A stretch of 40,042 nucleotides of DNA from a virus, in IMG/VR virus record IMGVR_UViG_3300032456_000008, positions 1 to 40,042 of that record. One strand, given 5' to 3'. The translations under genes and the position numbers were made by a program. How positions within the stretch are numbered: the first letter of the stretch is position 1; each line of letters starts with the position of its first letter. This document shows, piece after piece, positions 1 through 8,660 of the stretch. Below the pieces are notes generated by a model. It made no database searches and was not told the origin of the DNA. It saw nothing but the letters and a program-made list of their open reading frames with translations.

Positions 1-158
1 GTAGTCGTGGATCGCTTGAACGTGGAGCTCACGACTGTTCTCGATGAGCCACGGGAGGATCTCCGACACGGCGACCACTCGGCCGGCCTCGGCGTAGCGT
101 CGGTCGGTCGCCGACCCGTAGCCGTGGGAGCTCGGATCGTGCCCGTCGCGAATGGTGC
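1..158. repeat. Left copy of the terminal direct repeat
   Basis: Bases 1-158 match 39885-40042 except for one position: 127 is G here and 40011 is A there. The repeat lies inside the endolysin gene, and the difference falls in the third position of a serine codon (TCC/TCT on the minus strand), so it is silent. This is what an assembler leaves when it closes a circular or circularly permuted molecule. The mismatch suggests two strain variants or one read error rather than a true long terminal repeat. Confidence 0.95.
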
Positions 159-303
159 GCCACTGGTAGCCGCCGAGGTTGGTCATCCCCCATCGCTTCG
201 AGAGCTCGTCGCCGATCGCTGCGAGGTTCGGCGACAAGCTCGCGAACTTCGGATCCGGCGCCGGCCGGTGTCGCTGCCAGTTGTGGAAGTCGGTCTCGAT
301 CAC
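1..303 (-). CDS. Endolysin, N-terminal part (continues at 39435-39884)
   Basis: This is the N-terminal 101 codons of the lysin whose other part ends at 39435. Joined across the circle, the gene is 753 nt and encodes 250 aa. The start is a GTG at 303, preceded by GGAGG about 12 nt upstream, 59 nt after the stop of the tail fibre gene. The region carries motifs like those of the ARB_07466/L-Ala-D-Glu peptidase-like domain of actinophage lysins: a segment reading DGHDPSSHGYG-S-ATDRR, then an IHDYFGSKIW block with a conserved W, followed by further His residues. The enzyme should cleave cell-wall peptide crosslinks at the end of infection. No signal peptide is visible, so export should rely on a holin. 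The exact start and bond cleaved are inferred. Confidence 0.8.
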   Translation of the reverse strand, partial: MIETDFHNWQRHRPAPDPKFASLSPNLAAIGDELSKRWGMTNLGGYQWRTIRDGHDPSSHGYGSATDRRYAEAGRVVAVSEILPWLIENSRELHVQAIHDY

Positions 304-362
304 GAGGTCGAGGGTACCTCCGGCGGCGATCTCAGCGACGGACCCTTGCGGGGTCTCCTGTT

Positions 363-2069
363 TTACGTGAAAGTCATGGTGTACGCGATCCGCATGGTCT
401 GCGAACCATTTTTGGTGACTGACGCTCCGAGGAGCGAGCGAGTCGCGAATGCTGGGAGCTCCTCGAAGGCGTTTGCATTGCAGAAAGACGGTGAGTTCTG
501 CCCGACGGGGTCGGGGTGCGCCCATATTGAGCCGTCCATTGTGAAGAGGCGCCCGCGGAACGTGGACGGATACGGGTTCGACGGGTTGGCCTGCTGCGCC
601 GACTGGCTGCCGGGCCAGGTTTGCGAGCTGGCTTGGTTCGTTCCGCCGGCGAACTGGACCTGTACCTGATCGACGTCGAGCAGTCCGAGCGATCCCATGC
701 GTAACGCGTTGTGCTGGCCGGAAAGGGTGGCAGCAGTGATCGGGTATTCGTTGGTGGTGTCAGATAGGAGCACACCACCCCACACTCCGGACGTGTCCAC
801 ATTGAACAGGTAGCCGTCGTTGGTAGTGATCCATAGGCACGAACGGGAGGAGTCCCACTCGATCCCGGCGAAGCCTCGGGCGGCGGTGGTGATCGCCGGA
901 AAATAGAGGGGGAGGCCGGAGACAGTGAGGGTTGCTGAGATCGTCCCGGTCGCCGGGTTGATCCTGTGAATGAACGAGGTTCCGAGGTTGCCGTTTCGGG
1001 CGACAACGAAGAGGTCAGTGCCATCGTAGGTCACATCCATAAATGTTGATTCGACGGCGTAGCTTGCGCCGTTCGCGTTGGTGTAGCTCACTACGCCTGC
1101 GCCGGTGACGCGCCGGATCTCGGGCCGGCGAGCTGCAGCGCTTCCGCTGTGGCCGACGACGATCCAGTCGCCGGCGCCGAGGCGGGTTATCCCGTGACCG
1201 AATCCGGAGCTTGTGGCGTAGCTGTTCCCTCGGAGGCCGGCGGCGAGCGCGTTCGCTGATTCGTCCACGAAGTTGCCGGTCGAATAGTTGCCAGCGGCGT
1301 CGATCGTGACGGCCGACGAAAAGAGCTTCGTAAGAAAGCTGGCGGCGACGAGGAGGCCGTAGAACTTGCCGTCCGTGGAGTTGTAAAACAATGCGACAAA
1401 GGTCGAGGTAGGGCCGGCGGTCCAACTTTCGGTGGTCGCAGAGACCTGGCCGACGGTGTTCGTTCCGATTGCGGTCATCCGGCGCGAGAGCTGGGGGAGG
1501 TCATAGATCGGCGTGTCTCCGCTGTTGGCGAGCATGGCAAGACGGCGCCAGCCGACCGACTGAAAAGTCCCGTTTCCGTTCCCGGTTGCCCACTCCCACA
1601 CCCATTTCACGGCGGAGTCGGTGAGCGTGCAGAGCGCCGGCTGCACAAGGCCTTGGCGGGTTGAGGGAGAGCCTTGCTGGAAGCGGTGCGCCCACGCGAC
1701 GACCTCGCCGAGCGCAAACTCGTCGGTCGAATCTTCGGCGGTGGTGTCTGTCCAGCAAGCCACGATGTCGTTGCGGAGCGTCGGAATGGTCCGCGGGTCT
1801 CTTGCGTCGGTCGTGCGGTTGGTGACGGTCGTCGAATCCCCTTGGTATCCGTACGTCCATGCAAGCTTTTGGATCGCCTTCGCGAAGCGGGACCACTGGC
1901 TCGTGTTGACATAGTTAGGGGCTTCCTCGCGTGCCAACACGCGCCCGGTCCGATCGTCCACGATCTCGACGGAGACGGTCCCTTTGACGCCTAAAACGGA
2001 GAGCGCCATCAGTTCCGAGACCAGATCGTGGGCGGCGTGCGGGTTTTCTTGGATAGTGAACGGTTGCAT
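363..2069 (-). CDS. Tail fibre / minor tail protein with beta-propeller-like body
   Basis: This 568-aa virion protein is the last tail gene before the endolysin. The ATG at 2069 has a good AAGGAG ribosome site. The N-terminal ~60 residues (an EIVDDRTGRVLAREEAPNYV block) look like a tail-attachment segment. From about residue 250 onward the protein is rich in G, S, T, W and D, with spaced blade-like segments such as GDWIVVGHSGSA, DVTYDGTDLFVVARNG, GIEWDSSRSCLWITTNDG and LFNVDTSG. This pattern resembles NHL/WD-type propeller blades and suggests a carbohydrate or cell-surface binding head. Position after the endopeptidase-like tail gene supports a receptor-binding role. The fold is inferred from the repeat pattern. 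No enzymatic motif was recognised. Confidence 0.7.
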   Translation of the reverse strand: MQPFTIQENPHAAHDLVSELMALSVLGVKGTVSVEIVDDRTGRVLAREEAPNYVNTSQWSRFAKAIQKLAWTYGYQGDSTTVTNRTTDARDPRTIPTLRNDIVACWTDTTAEDSTDEFALGEVVAWAHRFQQGSPSTRQGLVQPALCTLTDSAVKWVWEWATGNGNGTFQSVGWRRLAMLANSGDTPIYDLPQLSRRMTAIGTNTVGQVSATTESWTAGPTSTFVALFYNSTDGKFYGLLVAASFLTKLFSSAVTIDAAGNYSTGNFVDESANALAAGLRGNSYATSSGFGHGITRLGAGDWIVVGHSGSAAARRPEIRRVTGAGVVSYTNANGASYAVESTFMDVTYDGTDLFVVARNGNLGTSFIHRINPATGTISATLTVSGLPLYFPAITTAARGFAGIEWDSSRSCLWITTNDGYLFNVDTSGVWGGVLLSDTTNEYPITAATLSGQHNALRMGSLGLLDVDQVQVQFAGGTNQASSQTWPGSQSAQQANPSNPYPSTFRGRLFTMDGSIWAHPDPVGQNSPSFCNANAFEELPAFATRSLLGASVTKNGSQTMRIAYTMTFT

Positions 2070-2087
2070 TTTGGTTTGCTCCTTCGA

Positions 2088-3722
2088 CTAGATCAGAGTA
2101 ACGACGGGTGGGGCGGTGGTGTCGTCGAGGCCGAGCTCGACGAGAGCGAAAGTCTCCGAAGGGGTGAGATCGTCTAGGTCAGCTCCGGCGGTCTGTAGCT
2201 CGATGAGCACGGAGTCCGAGAGGCCGAGCTCGACGAGGACGAGCGTCTCCTCGATGGACTGGTTCGGGGAGTTCGACACTCCAATTCCAACGGCGCCGCG
2301 GACAAGAATCCAACCACGCGCCTCGCCGATTGCGACGGCGATAGTACCGGCTCCGGAGATTACGCGTCCGCGCCATGTGATCGTCTTTGTCGAGCTTGCG
2401 TCGATCCCGGTCGCGAATGTCGGCCACGAGAACTCGACCTGTCCTGCGATGAATGCGAAGTCGAAGGTCGGGAGCTCGTCCACTCCATCAACGGCGAGCG
2501 ACCATCGCACGGTGCCGGTCCCGGTCGCAGTGCCTTTGATTGTTCCGCCGGCGACAATTGTCGTGGCGCCGGTGCTGGTGATTTGGATACTTGCCAGGAC
2601 GGTCGAGCTTGCGGCGATCGTCTGTATCGCTGAGTTGGAATCGGCAAGTATTGCGATTTCGCCGTAGTCGATCGATCGCGATGTCTCCGAGTTCTCAACA
2701 TCGGAGAGGCCGGGCTGCAGGTAGTCGAGCTCGATTTCGTTGTCTTGCGGGCGGAGAGGCCGGGCCACGAGACGGACCACGCGTGTAGCGAGGTCAATAC
2801 CGAATCCGGCATCTCTCACGCGCACTGTGTCGCCGAGAGCGACGTCGTCGGCGGTCGAGCTGGTGAGCTGAGAGAAGTCCGCTACCGAAAGCTCGTAGGA
2901 GAGCACGGGCTGAGCGAGCGAGGCGAGCCGGCGGTTCGCCGCGTCGAAAAGGTTGATTGCAGTTAGGTAGCGGGCATCGACCCACACCTGGTCTTTACGG
3001 AAGAGACTTTTTGCTTGGACGAGCGATAATCCTTGCGCGGTGTACCACGAGTAATCTTCGACGAAGGGCAGCCCCGACGGGTTTACTCCGGTGATGTCGA
3101 GGTTATTCGCGCCGAACGGGTAGAGCCTCGTGGCGACGGGCGGCCGGTAGCGGCGCTGCACCGAGCGGATATTGCTTCCCCACCGGAAGCCGATTCCCCG
3201 ATTTTGGCCGATCGCAGTCACGAGGGTGACGGTCTTTGTCGCAGTGTCGAAGCTGATTTCTCGGCCGACGATGCCAGCCCAGCGCCGGACTAGAGAGAGC
3301 GAGGAGGCGTCGAGGTCCTCCATGCTGTAGAGGCCTCCGTCCGCCGGGGTGATTGCGCCGGTCCATCCGGTCCCGTCGAGGATCGCAGTCAGCCCCACGA
3401 GGGCGGACTTGCCGAGGATCGCGAACGAACCGGCGCGGATGATTTTGCCGAGGTCCATCCAGCGCGCTTCGGCGTAGACCTCGACCATCGCCTGAGCTCC
3501 GGCGCGGTACTGGCGGAGTTCTTCGATGCGATAGAAGCGGCCGGCGTATTCGACGGAGCGGTCCGGGAGCACGGCGAAGGCCTTGGAGTCGTCGGCGCGA
3601 ATCCCCCACGTGAGGGTCTCGATGTCGTTCAGTCGATCCTCGACGGTGAGGTTGTCGAGCTCGTGAAGCGGAAGGGATTTCGCGCCTGAAAGGGTGTAGA
3701 CCCACACGAGCGGGCGGGCCAC
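2088..3722 (-). CDS. Prophage-endopeptidase-tail-like minor tail protein (Tal-like baseplate hub)
   Basis: This 544-aa protein starts with GTG at 3722, sharing one base with the TAG of the distal tail gene, and has GGAGG 8 nt upstream. The first ~330 residues resemble the siphophage tail-tip hub family (Prophage_tail / phage minor structural protein N-terminus): an N-terminal LSGAKSLPLHELDN strand segment, the repeated small beta-domains of hub proteins, and the RLYPFGANN motif typical of the family. The last ~200 residues change to a beta-rich domain, ending in two similar strings around VELGLSDSVLIEL and VELGLDDT. In such phages this protein closes the tail tip and carries the fibres. No catalytic endopeptidase residues could be picked out. 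Confidence 0.8.
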   Translation of the reverse strand: MARPLVWVYTLSGAKSLPLHELDNLTVEDRLNDIETLTWGIRADDSKAFAVLPDRSVEYAGRFYRIEELRQYRAGAQAMVEVYAEARWMDLGKIIRAGSFAILGKSALVGLTAILDGTGWTGAITPADGGLYSMEDLDASSLSLVRRWAGIVGREISFDTATKTVTLVTAIGQNRGIGFRWGSNIRSVQRRYRPPVATRLYPFGANNLDITGVNPSGLPFVEDYSWYTAQGLSLVQAKSLFRKDQVWVDARYLTAINLFDAANRRLASLAQPVLSYELSVADFSQLTSSTADDVALGDTVRVRDAGFGIDLATRVVRLVARPLRPQDNEIELDYLQPGLSDVENSETSRSIDYGEIAILADSNSAIQTIAASSTVLASIQITSTGATTIVAGGTIKGTATGTGTVRWSLAVDGVDELPTFDFAFIAGQVEFSWPTFATGIDASSTKTITWRGRVISGAGTIAVAIGEARGWILVRGAVGIGVSNSPNQSIEETLVLVELGLSDSVLIELQTAGADLDDLTPSETFALVELGLDDTTAPPVVTLI

Positions 3723-4528
3723 TAGCGGGACCTCCGGCGCCAGCGAACGGCGACTCCGAGCGTGATGGCGGTCCCGGTGCGCGTGGCGGTGATCGTGTTT
3801 GCGCCTGCCACGATGTAGCCGAAGTCGCCGGAGACGGTGGTCATGTCGAGGTTCGCGGGGATGAAGGCCCCGACGAGGTCCGGGTCGCCGGAGGTCCCAC
3901 GGGTCGCGACGAAGCCGAGAGAGGAGATCGTCAATGTCTGGCCGGCGGTGAGGCCGGTCCCGGGGATTGCGTAGGTCAGTACGTCTCCGTTGACGTTGAG
4001 GACGAGCGAGGTCACGGTCCCGGAGTTCGCCGTGACCTCGATCTCGGGGATGCCGTAGACCTTGTCGGCGGGGGTGAAGAGTTGGGGGACCCCGCTCCCG
4101 GCGGCGGCGAAGGTCTGCGTGGTCGGGGTGTTCTGCTGGGCGTAGGGCTCGGCGCTGAGGTCCACTGAGAACGCGCCGTGGTTGAGCCACTCGTCAGGGT
4201 CCGGGGAGCTTGCGAGTCTGCAGCGGTGGAAGCGGTCGGGCTCGTCGGAGACGATGAGCTTGCCGAGGGCGATCGGGCGGTCGAGGAGATCGGCGAGGGC
4301 GATCACTGCGGCGCGCCGTTCGGCGAAGCTGCCGGCGAGCAAGTCGAGCTCGAGCGTGATGATCCTCGAGCCGGCCTTCTCGGGGAAGAGCCAGAATCCT
4401 TCCCGGCCGGGGATCTCGACGTACTCGTCTCGGCGGGCGGCGACGAGCGGCCGGCGGACTCGGGTCACGAGGAGCTCGGGGATCGTGGTCGAGGCCACTC
4501 CGTCGAACGTGAAAGTGGTCGAGGTCAT
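3722..4528 (-). CDS. Distal tail protein (Dit, siphovirus tail component family)
   Basis: This 268-aa protein starts at an ATG that overlaps the tape measure stop by 4 nt (ATGA). The N-terminal half fits the Sipho_tail/Dit family: a short strand region, then an IPGREGFWLFPE block, an LELDLLAGSFAERRAAV helix segment with the ALADLLD motif, and an RFHRCRLASSPDPDEWLN beta segment. The C-terminal half (from about residue 135) is a Gly/Thr/Val-rich beta domain like the galectin-like part of Dit proteins. Dit forms the ring joining the tail tube to the tip. Position between tape measure and hub agrees with the call. Confidence 0.85.
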   Translation of the reverse strand: MTSTTFTFDGVASTTIPELLVTRVRRPLVAARRDEYVEIPGREGFWLFPEKAGSRIITLELDLLAGSFAERRAAVIALADLLDRPIALGKLIVSDEPDRFHRCRLASSPDPDEWLNHGAFSVDLSAEPYAQQNTPTTQTFAAAGSGVPQLFTPADKVYGIPEIEVTANSGTVTSLVLNVNGDVLTYAIPGTGLTAGQTLTISSLGFVATRGTSGDPDLVGAFIPANLDMTTVSGDFGYIVAGANTITATRTGTAITLGVAVRWRRRSR

Positions 4529-6660
4529 GTCGCGTTCACTCCTCCGAGGCGCTTCCCGGCGCCTCTGCTGCGGCGCTCGACCTCGCGGGCCAACTCACGG
4601 GAGAGCTCGACAATGTCGCGGTCGTCGCGGATGGTGGCCGAGCCGATGAGCGGGCCGTTCACCGTGAGCCCGGAGGAGCCTCCTCCGCCGGCGGTCGCGA
4701 TGGCGTCGATCATGGTCTCTCGCATGATGTTCTGCGGGGTGACGATCTCCGGGTTCGAGGCGGCGCCGGCGTACTCGCCGATGTGGGCAAGCATGGGGCC
4801 AGTAGCGACTCCGCCGAATGCCATTGATGGGATGCTGAAACTCTTTCCACCGTATCCGCCGGGAATCCACGACGGGAGCGTGAATCCGAAGCCTCCTATG
4901 GTCGCGTTCCACATTGTCTTGATCGTGTTGAATGCGGCTGTAAATGGTGCGGAGATGATCCCTGCCAGGGTTCCGAAGGCGCCAGCGATCCGAGAGGGAA
5001 TGCCAGTGATGAAGCCGACCACGCTCCCGCCGATCCCTGAGACGATCGACCACACGGTGTTCCACGCGGACTGAACAAAACCCACTATTGCGGACATGAC
5101 TCCGGAGATCTTCGATGAGATCGCATCCCAATTCTGAATGACGACGGCGACGATAAGGCCAATACCGCCGGTAAAGATTCCGAGAAGAAGAGGCCACCAC
5201 TGGCGGAAGAACTCGGCAAGGCCGTTCCACGCAGCGGAGACTGCAGCGGTAGCGCCGTTCCACAGTCCGACAAAGAAGTCGCCGACCGCTTGGCCGGCGC
5301 TGCGCATCCATCCCCACACGGCGGAGAGGGTCTCCTTGACCTTGTCCCAATTCTTGACAATGAGCACGGTTACGGCGACGAGGCCGAGGACCGCAATCAT
5401 CCACGGGTTCGCTGCGAGAAGCGTCATCACTCCGCCGAGCTTCTGGAAGAGGGCGACACCTTTCATGATCGGGCCGGCGAAGGCGAAGAGGCCGGCGCTG
5501 AGGGTTCCGACGAGGAGGATGACGGCCTGCAGCGGGCCGGGAATCTTTGAGAACAGGTCGAGGAGCATGCCGACGGACTCGCCGACGACCGCAATGGTCG
5601 GGGCGATCTCCTCGCCGATGTTGAGGAGGGCGACGGAGAACTTCGCTTTGAGCCTGTCAATCGTCGCGCCGAGTCCCTGGTTCATCTGCTCGAAGGCGGC
5701 CTCGGTTGCGCCGGCGCTGTCGTTCATGCCGGTGAGAGCGTTCGTGAAGGCCTCGGTTCCTCCGCCGGTGAGGGCCAGCGCTGCGGAGCCGGCCTCCACG
5801 CTGCCGAACATGTCAGAGATCGAGAGGCCGGTGTCGGCAGCGCCTTTCTCCATGACCTGCAGCGCCTCTTGGACGTTGCCGCCGGCGGCGATGAAGTCCC
5901 GGAAGCTTTTTCCGGAGAGCTGCTTGAACATGTCGGCGGCGCCACTGCCTTCTTTCGACAGTTCCACGAAGAGCTGGCGGAGCTGTGTCGTCGCGACCGA
6001 CGTCGGCACACCTTGGAGAGTCATCGCTGCGAGAGCGGCGGTCACGTTGCCGAACTCGATTCCGAGGCCGGCCGCGGTCGGCGTGACCTGGAAGAGGGCG
6101 GCCGATAGCTCGTCGATGTTCGTCTTGCCGAGCTTCACCGTGGTGAACATGAGGTCGGAGGCCTTGGTGGCCGGGAGAATGTCGGCGCCGTATGCGTTCA
6201 CGACGGACGAGAGACCATCTACTGCGGTTGTCAGGTCGGTGACTCCGCCCTTCGCTAGCTTCTGTGCTGTTTCAAGGAAGGCGAAGACGTTGTCGGCGGG
6301 GACCCCCGCCGAGATCGACTGATAGAGGGCGGGGACTACCTCTTGCGGGAGTACTCCGAACTCGGTCGCGAAGCCTTTGACGTCTTCCGTCATCTTCCCC
6401 ATAGCGTCGCCGGAGAGGCCGGGTAGCAGCGTGAACACCTCGTTCATCTGCTTCTCGAAGCCGGAGAAGTCGAGGACGGCCTTCCCCATCAGAGCGACTC
6501 CGGCGGCGAACGCTCCGGCCGCGGCTCTTGCCATCTTGTCGCCGGAGCGCGACGCGGCCGGCGTGCCTTCTCTGTCCAATCCTTTCTCGAGCTCGTTCCC
6601 GAAGCCGTCGGTGTCGGGCTTGATGGGGACGTATCCGGTCCCGACCTTGTCACGTGCCAT
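4525..6660 (-). CDS. Tail tape measure protein
   Basis: This 711-aa protein starts at an ATG with a strong GAGGAGG site. The N-terminal ~330 residues match the TP901-type tape measure domain, with the characteristic MNEVFTLLPGLSGDAMGKM and PALYQSISAGVP segments. Then come long hydrophobic stretches at about residues 370-540 (for example AVILLVGTLSAGLFAFAGP, WMIAVLGLVAVTVLIV and LLLGIFTGGIGLIVAVV), as expected for the part that meets the host membrane. The protein is short for the family. At about 0.15 nm per residue the tail would be roughly 100 nm. The length estimate is inference. The two chaperone genes immediately upstream support the call. Confidence 0.95.
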   Translation of the reverse strand: MARDKVGTGYVPIKPDTDGFGNELEKGLDREGTPAASRSGDKMARAAAGAFAAGVALMGKAVLDFSGFEKQMNEVFTLLPGLSGDAMGKMTEDVKGFATEFGVLPQEVVPALYQSISAGVPADNVFAFLETAQKLAKGGVTDLTTAVDGLSSVVNAYGADILPATKASDLMFTTVKLGKTNIDELSAALFQVTPTAAGLGIEFGNVTAALAAMTLQGVPTSVATTQLRQLFVELSKEGSGAADMFKQLSGKSFRDFIAAGGNVQEALQVMEKGAADTGLSISDMFGSVEAGSAALALTGGGTEAFTNALTGMNDSAGATEAAFEQMNQGLGATIDRLKAKFSVALLNIGEEIAPTIAVVGESVGMLLDLFSKIPGPLQAVILLVGTLSAGLFAFAGPIMKGVALFQKLGGVMTLLAANPWMIAVLGLVAVTVLIVKNWDKVKETLSAVWGWMRSAGQAVGDFFVGLWNGATAAVSAAWNGLAEFFRQWWPLLLGIFTGGIGLIVAVVIQNWDAISSKISGVMSAIVGFVQSAWNTVWSIVSGIGGSVVGFITGIPSRIAGAFGTLAGIISAPFTAAFNTIKTMWNATIGGFGFTLPSWIPGGYGGKSFSIPSMAFGGVATGPMLAHIGEYAGAASNPEIVTPQNIMRETMIDAIATAGGGGSSGLTVNGPLIGSATIRDDRDIVELSRELAREVERRSRGAGKRLGGVNAT

Positions 6661-6675
6661 CGCTCACCTCCTCGT

Positions 6676-6951
6676 TCACTGTCGCCGGAAGAATCGGCGG
6701 ATCTGCTCGGGTGTCGAGCCTTTGCGCTTTGTGTGCAGCTCTGACGGACGAGGGTATCGGTACGGTTTCGGAGCTCGGCCTGAGATCTTCTTCGGGTCCG
6801 ACCATGCTCGGCCGGTGAGGATCACGAGCTCGTCGAGCTTCTGCAGGACGAGAGCGAGGAGCTCGTCTGTGTGCGTCCATCGGTCCCGGTGCGCCCGGGA
6901 GAGCTCCTCGAAGAGCTCTCCCGGTGCGTGAAGGACTGAGCACGGGTCTAT
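6676..6951 (-). CDS. Tail assembly chaperone, frameshift extension
   Basis: This ~91-residue segment follows the stop of the first chaperone (6948-7268) in the -1 frame. It reads as natural protein (GELFEELSRAHRDRW, LVLQKLDELVILTG, then a Lys/Arg/Pro-rich tail). No ATG, GTG or TTG occurs in this frame before a GTG deep inside the helical part, so it cannot be made whole from its own start. In siphophages the two tail chaperones before the tape measure are commonly joined by a -1 programmed frameshift, and the geometry fits that. No canonical slippery heptamer is visible. C-rich tracts at about 6995-7025, in the overlap of the two frames, are possible slip sites. The boundary given is the minimum segment. 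Confidence 0.75.
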   Translation of the reverse strand: MDPCSVLHAPGELFEELSRAHRDRWTHTDELLALVLQKLDELVILTGRAWSDPKKISGRAPKPYRYPRPSELHTKRKGSTPEQIRRFFRRQ

Positions 6952-7268
6952 TCCGAGGTCGGCGGAGACTCTGGCGACGTGTCGGAAGACGGGGTCTCCG
7001 CCGGCGTAGGGTCCTCGGGGTCCTGGCCTTCCTCGACGACGAGGCCGAACGTCTCGACGGTGATGAGCCACGCGTCGAACGCTTCCGGATCTTTCGCAGA
7101 GGCGGGGCCTTCGAGCTCGACGAAGCAACCGAAGAGAGCGACCTCGGGGTCATCGCTCTTTGTCGCTTCGAGACCGTACCGGCGCTTTGCAGCGATCTGC
7201 GAGAAGGCGCCGAGAGTGACCTCGTCGGGTTGGCGGGCGGTGCGGTATGTGATGCTGAGCTTCGCCAC
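6948..7268 (-). CDS. Tail assembly chaperone (first ORF)
   Basis: This 106-aa protein has a GTG start at 7268. It lies between the major tail protein and the tape measure, the usual place for the gpG-like chaperone that coats the tape measure during tail assembly. The body (residues 1-80) is mixed alpha/beta with a helical TLGAFSQIAAKRRYG segment and a DAWLITVETFGLVV end. The last 25 residues are Pro/Ser/Thr/Glu-rich, a flexible linker typical of the shift region. The reading frame of the following segment (to 6676) continues only by a -1 shift. The ribosome site is weak, so translation may be coupled to the gene before it, whose stop is 4 nt away. Confidence 0.85.
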   Translation of the reverse strand: MAKLSITYRTARQPDEVTLGAFSQIAAKRRYGLEATKSDDPEVALFGCFVELEGPASAKDPEAFDAWLITVETFGLVVEEGQDPEDPTPAETPSSDTSPESPPTSE

Positions 7269-7272
7269 TGGT

Positions 7273-7845
7273 TCAGCTCGCGACGGGCGCGAAGGCCGGA
7301 TCGTCGGAGTCGATGTTCCACGGGTCGGAGCCTTCGGCCGGCGCGAGGATCTGGAAAGTGATCGGGAGAAGCGCGGGTCCGCTCTTCGCCCACACGCTCT
7401 CAGTGTTGCTCGTGACGAAGGCGCGGCCAGCGGAGAACCGATAGTTCTTCGCGCCGTCTGCGAAGTCGATCACGATCGCAACGATCGTGAGCTCCTCCGG
7501 GCTCGGGGGGCTGTAGCGGTACTCGCCGGGGCGGGGCTGGGTGATCCCTCCGCCACCGTAGGCGAGGATCATGTTCGCTTCGTTCCACTGCAGGAGCGTC
7601 GCCTCGATCATCGCCGACCGCTCGGTGATGTGGGTCCGCACAGGGTAGAAGCTCTGCCACGGGCGAACGTCGTTCGTGCTCTTCTCGTCGGTGAACTTCG
7701 CACCGTCGTCGGTCGTGAAGCCGACTCCGAGGAAGTTGGGGTCCAGAGCGTCCGTGAGGTAGCCGGGGAGCGGCGTGCCTTCGGGTGCGTGGTAGATCGT
7801 GCCAGTCCCGGCGATGACGATCTCTTCGGGTGCTTGTGTGGGCAT
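7273..7845 (-). CDS. Major tail protein
   Basis: This 190-aa protein has an ATG start and a perfect AGGAGG at the right distance, as expected for an abundant structural protein. The sequence opens with EEIVIAGTGTIYHAPEGTPLP, then a GVGFTTDDGAKFTDEKSTNDVRPWQS region and a C-terminal FADGAKNYRFSAGRAFVTSN segment. This pattern of a beta-sandwich tube protein is common to siphophage major tail proteins of Gram-positive hosts. Position directly before the chaperones and after the tail terminator supports it. An alternative such as a tail sheath is ruled out by the size and by the absence of contractile genes. Confidence 0.85.
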   Translation of the reverse strand: MPTQAPEEIVIAGTGTIYHAPEGTPLPGYLTDALDPNFLGVGFTTDDGAKFTDEKSTNDVRPWQSFYPVRTHITERSAMIEATLLQWNEANMILAYGGGGITQPRPGEYRYSPPSPEELTIVAIVIDFADGAKNYRFSAGRAFVTSNTESVWAKSGPALLPITFQILAPAEGSDPWNIDSDDPAFAPVAS

Positions 7846-7889
7846 GAGGGGCGGCCTCCTGAGCTCTGCGAGCGGAGGCGTTCCGCTCG

Positions 7890-8318
7890 TCAGCTCGTGA
7901 CGGTAGCGCCTGGTCGGCCGTAGATGGTGGACGAGAAGAGCCAACGGGGCTTTGCCGGGGTGAAGTCTTCGTCGGGAAGGTCGAGCAACGCGCCTGGTGT
8001 GCTGCCGTTCACCACGCCAAAACCGGCGTAGTCGCCGAGGAGGCGGGCGTCGATGAGAGCTCGAGCGGTACTTGCGATCCGCCACGCGTCGGCCTTCGAT
8101 CCGCCGAACGCTTCGACCTGCATGTCGAAGGCGACGGAGTAGAGCGGGGCGCCGGCCGGGGTGTCGAGGAGCTGTACCACGCGCACGAGCGGGTAGGCAG
8201 CATCCTTCGGGATCGCAGTATAGACACGGTCCGCGACGAGGTCCACGAGCTCGGGCTGGTCGCGTAGGAAGGCGCTCACGAGTGCTTCCATGTTCGGCGG
8301 GATGAAGAGATCGGACAC
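7890..8318 (-). CDS. Tail terminator / tail completion protein
   Basis: This 142-aa protein starts at a GTG, with a purine-rich AAGGAAGGG about 12 nt upstream. It sits between the small neck protein and the major tail protein, the standard slot for the tail terminator. Features: an N-terminal helix (MEALVSAFLRDQPELVDLV), the strand YPLVRVVQLLD, a central FDMQVEAFGG strand, a helix SKADAWRIASTARALID, and a C-terminal RWLFSSTIYGR strand. This order is the usual alpha/beta layout of the gpU-like/DUF3168-like terminators. The family is inferred from layout and position. Confidence 0.7.
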   Translation of the reverse strand: MSDLFIPPNMEALVSAFLRDQPELVDLVADRVYTAIPKDAAYPLVRVVQLLDTPAGAPLYSVAFDMQVEAFGGSKADAWRIASTARALIDARLLGDYAGFGVVNGSTPGALLDLPDEDFTPAKPRWLFSSTIYGRPGATVTS

Positions 8319-8321
8319 GAG

Positions 8322-8660
8322 CTAGTTCCCTTCCTTGAAGTCGAGGCCGGCGAGTTTCACGCCTCGGCGGATCGGGGCGGTCGGCTGGATTGAGCTCGTC
8401 CCGTATTCGGGTAGGTGCCACCCGGGAGAGTCAACTTCGACGGCGGCCTCGTACCCGCGACCGACCTTCTTCGCTGCTCGCGCTTTGACACTTTTCCGGT
8501 AGTTGAAAAATGCGCCCTTCTTCTTCGGGCCGAGCTGGCGGACCTTTTTCGCTGCATCCTGGGCGCGCTGCGTGAGGATTCCGCGCACTGCCTCGCCGGA
8601 GGAGGCCTCGAAGATTCCGTCGGGGTCGGGCTCGAAGCGGAAGCGGGCGGCCACGGTCAC
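8322..8660 (-). CDS. Neck protein (HK97 gp10-like / minor capsid completion)
   Basis: This 112-aa protein starts at a GTG that overlaps the previous stop by 4 nt (GTGA). The N-terminal half is rich in Arg/Lys and helical (VRGILTQRAQDAAKKVRQL). The centre reads KKKGAFFNYRKSVKARAAKKVG, and the end is a strand region with GWHLPEYGTSSIQPTAPIRRG. The motif of a mature 'HLPEYGT...PA' loop is typical of the HK97 gp10-like tail-component family found in the neck of siphophages. The role is inferred as completing the head-to-tail joint. Confidence 0.65.
   Translation of the reverse strand: MTVAARFRFEPDPDGIFEASSGEAVRGILTQRAQDAAKKVRQLGPKKKGAFFNYRKSVKARAAKKVGRGYEAAVEVDSPGWHLPEYGTSSIQPTAPIRRGVKLAGLDFKEGN

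Noticed and set aside
4178-5074. Plus-strand frame overlapping tail genes
   Set aside because: Antisense to the distal tail and tape measure genes; no start signal or recognisable sequence.
5138-6322. Plus-strand 394-codon frame over the tape measure gene
   Set aside because: The minus-strand frame is a clear tape measure with hydrophobic segments; the plus frame has no natural composition or ribosome site.
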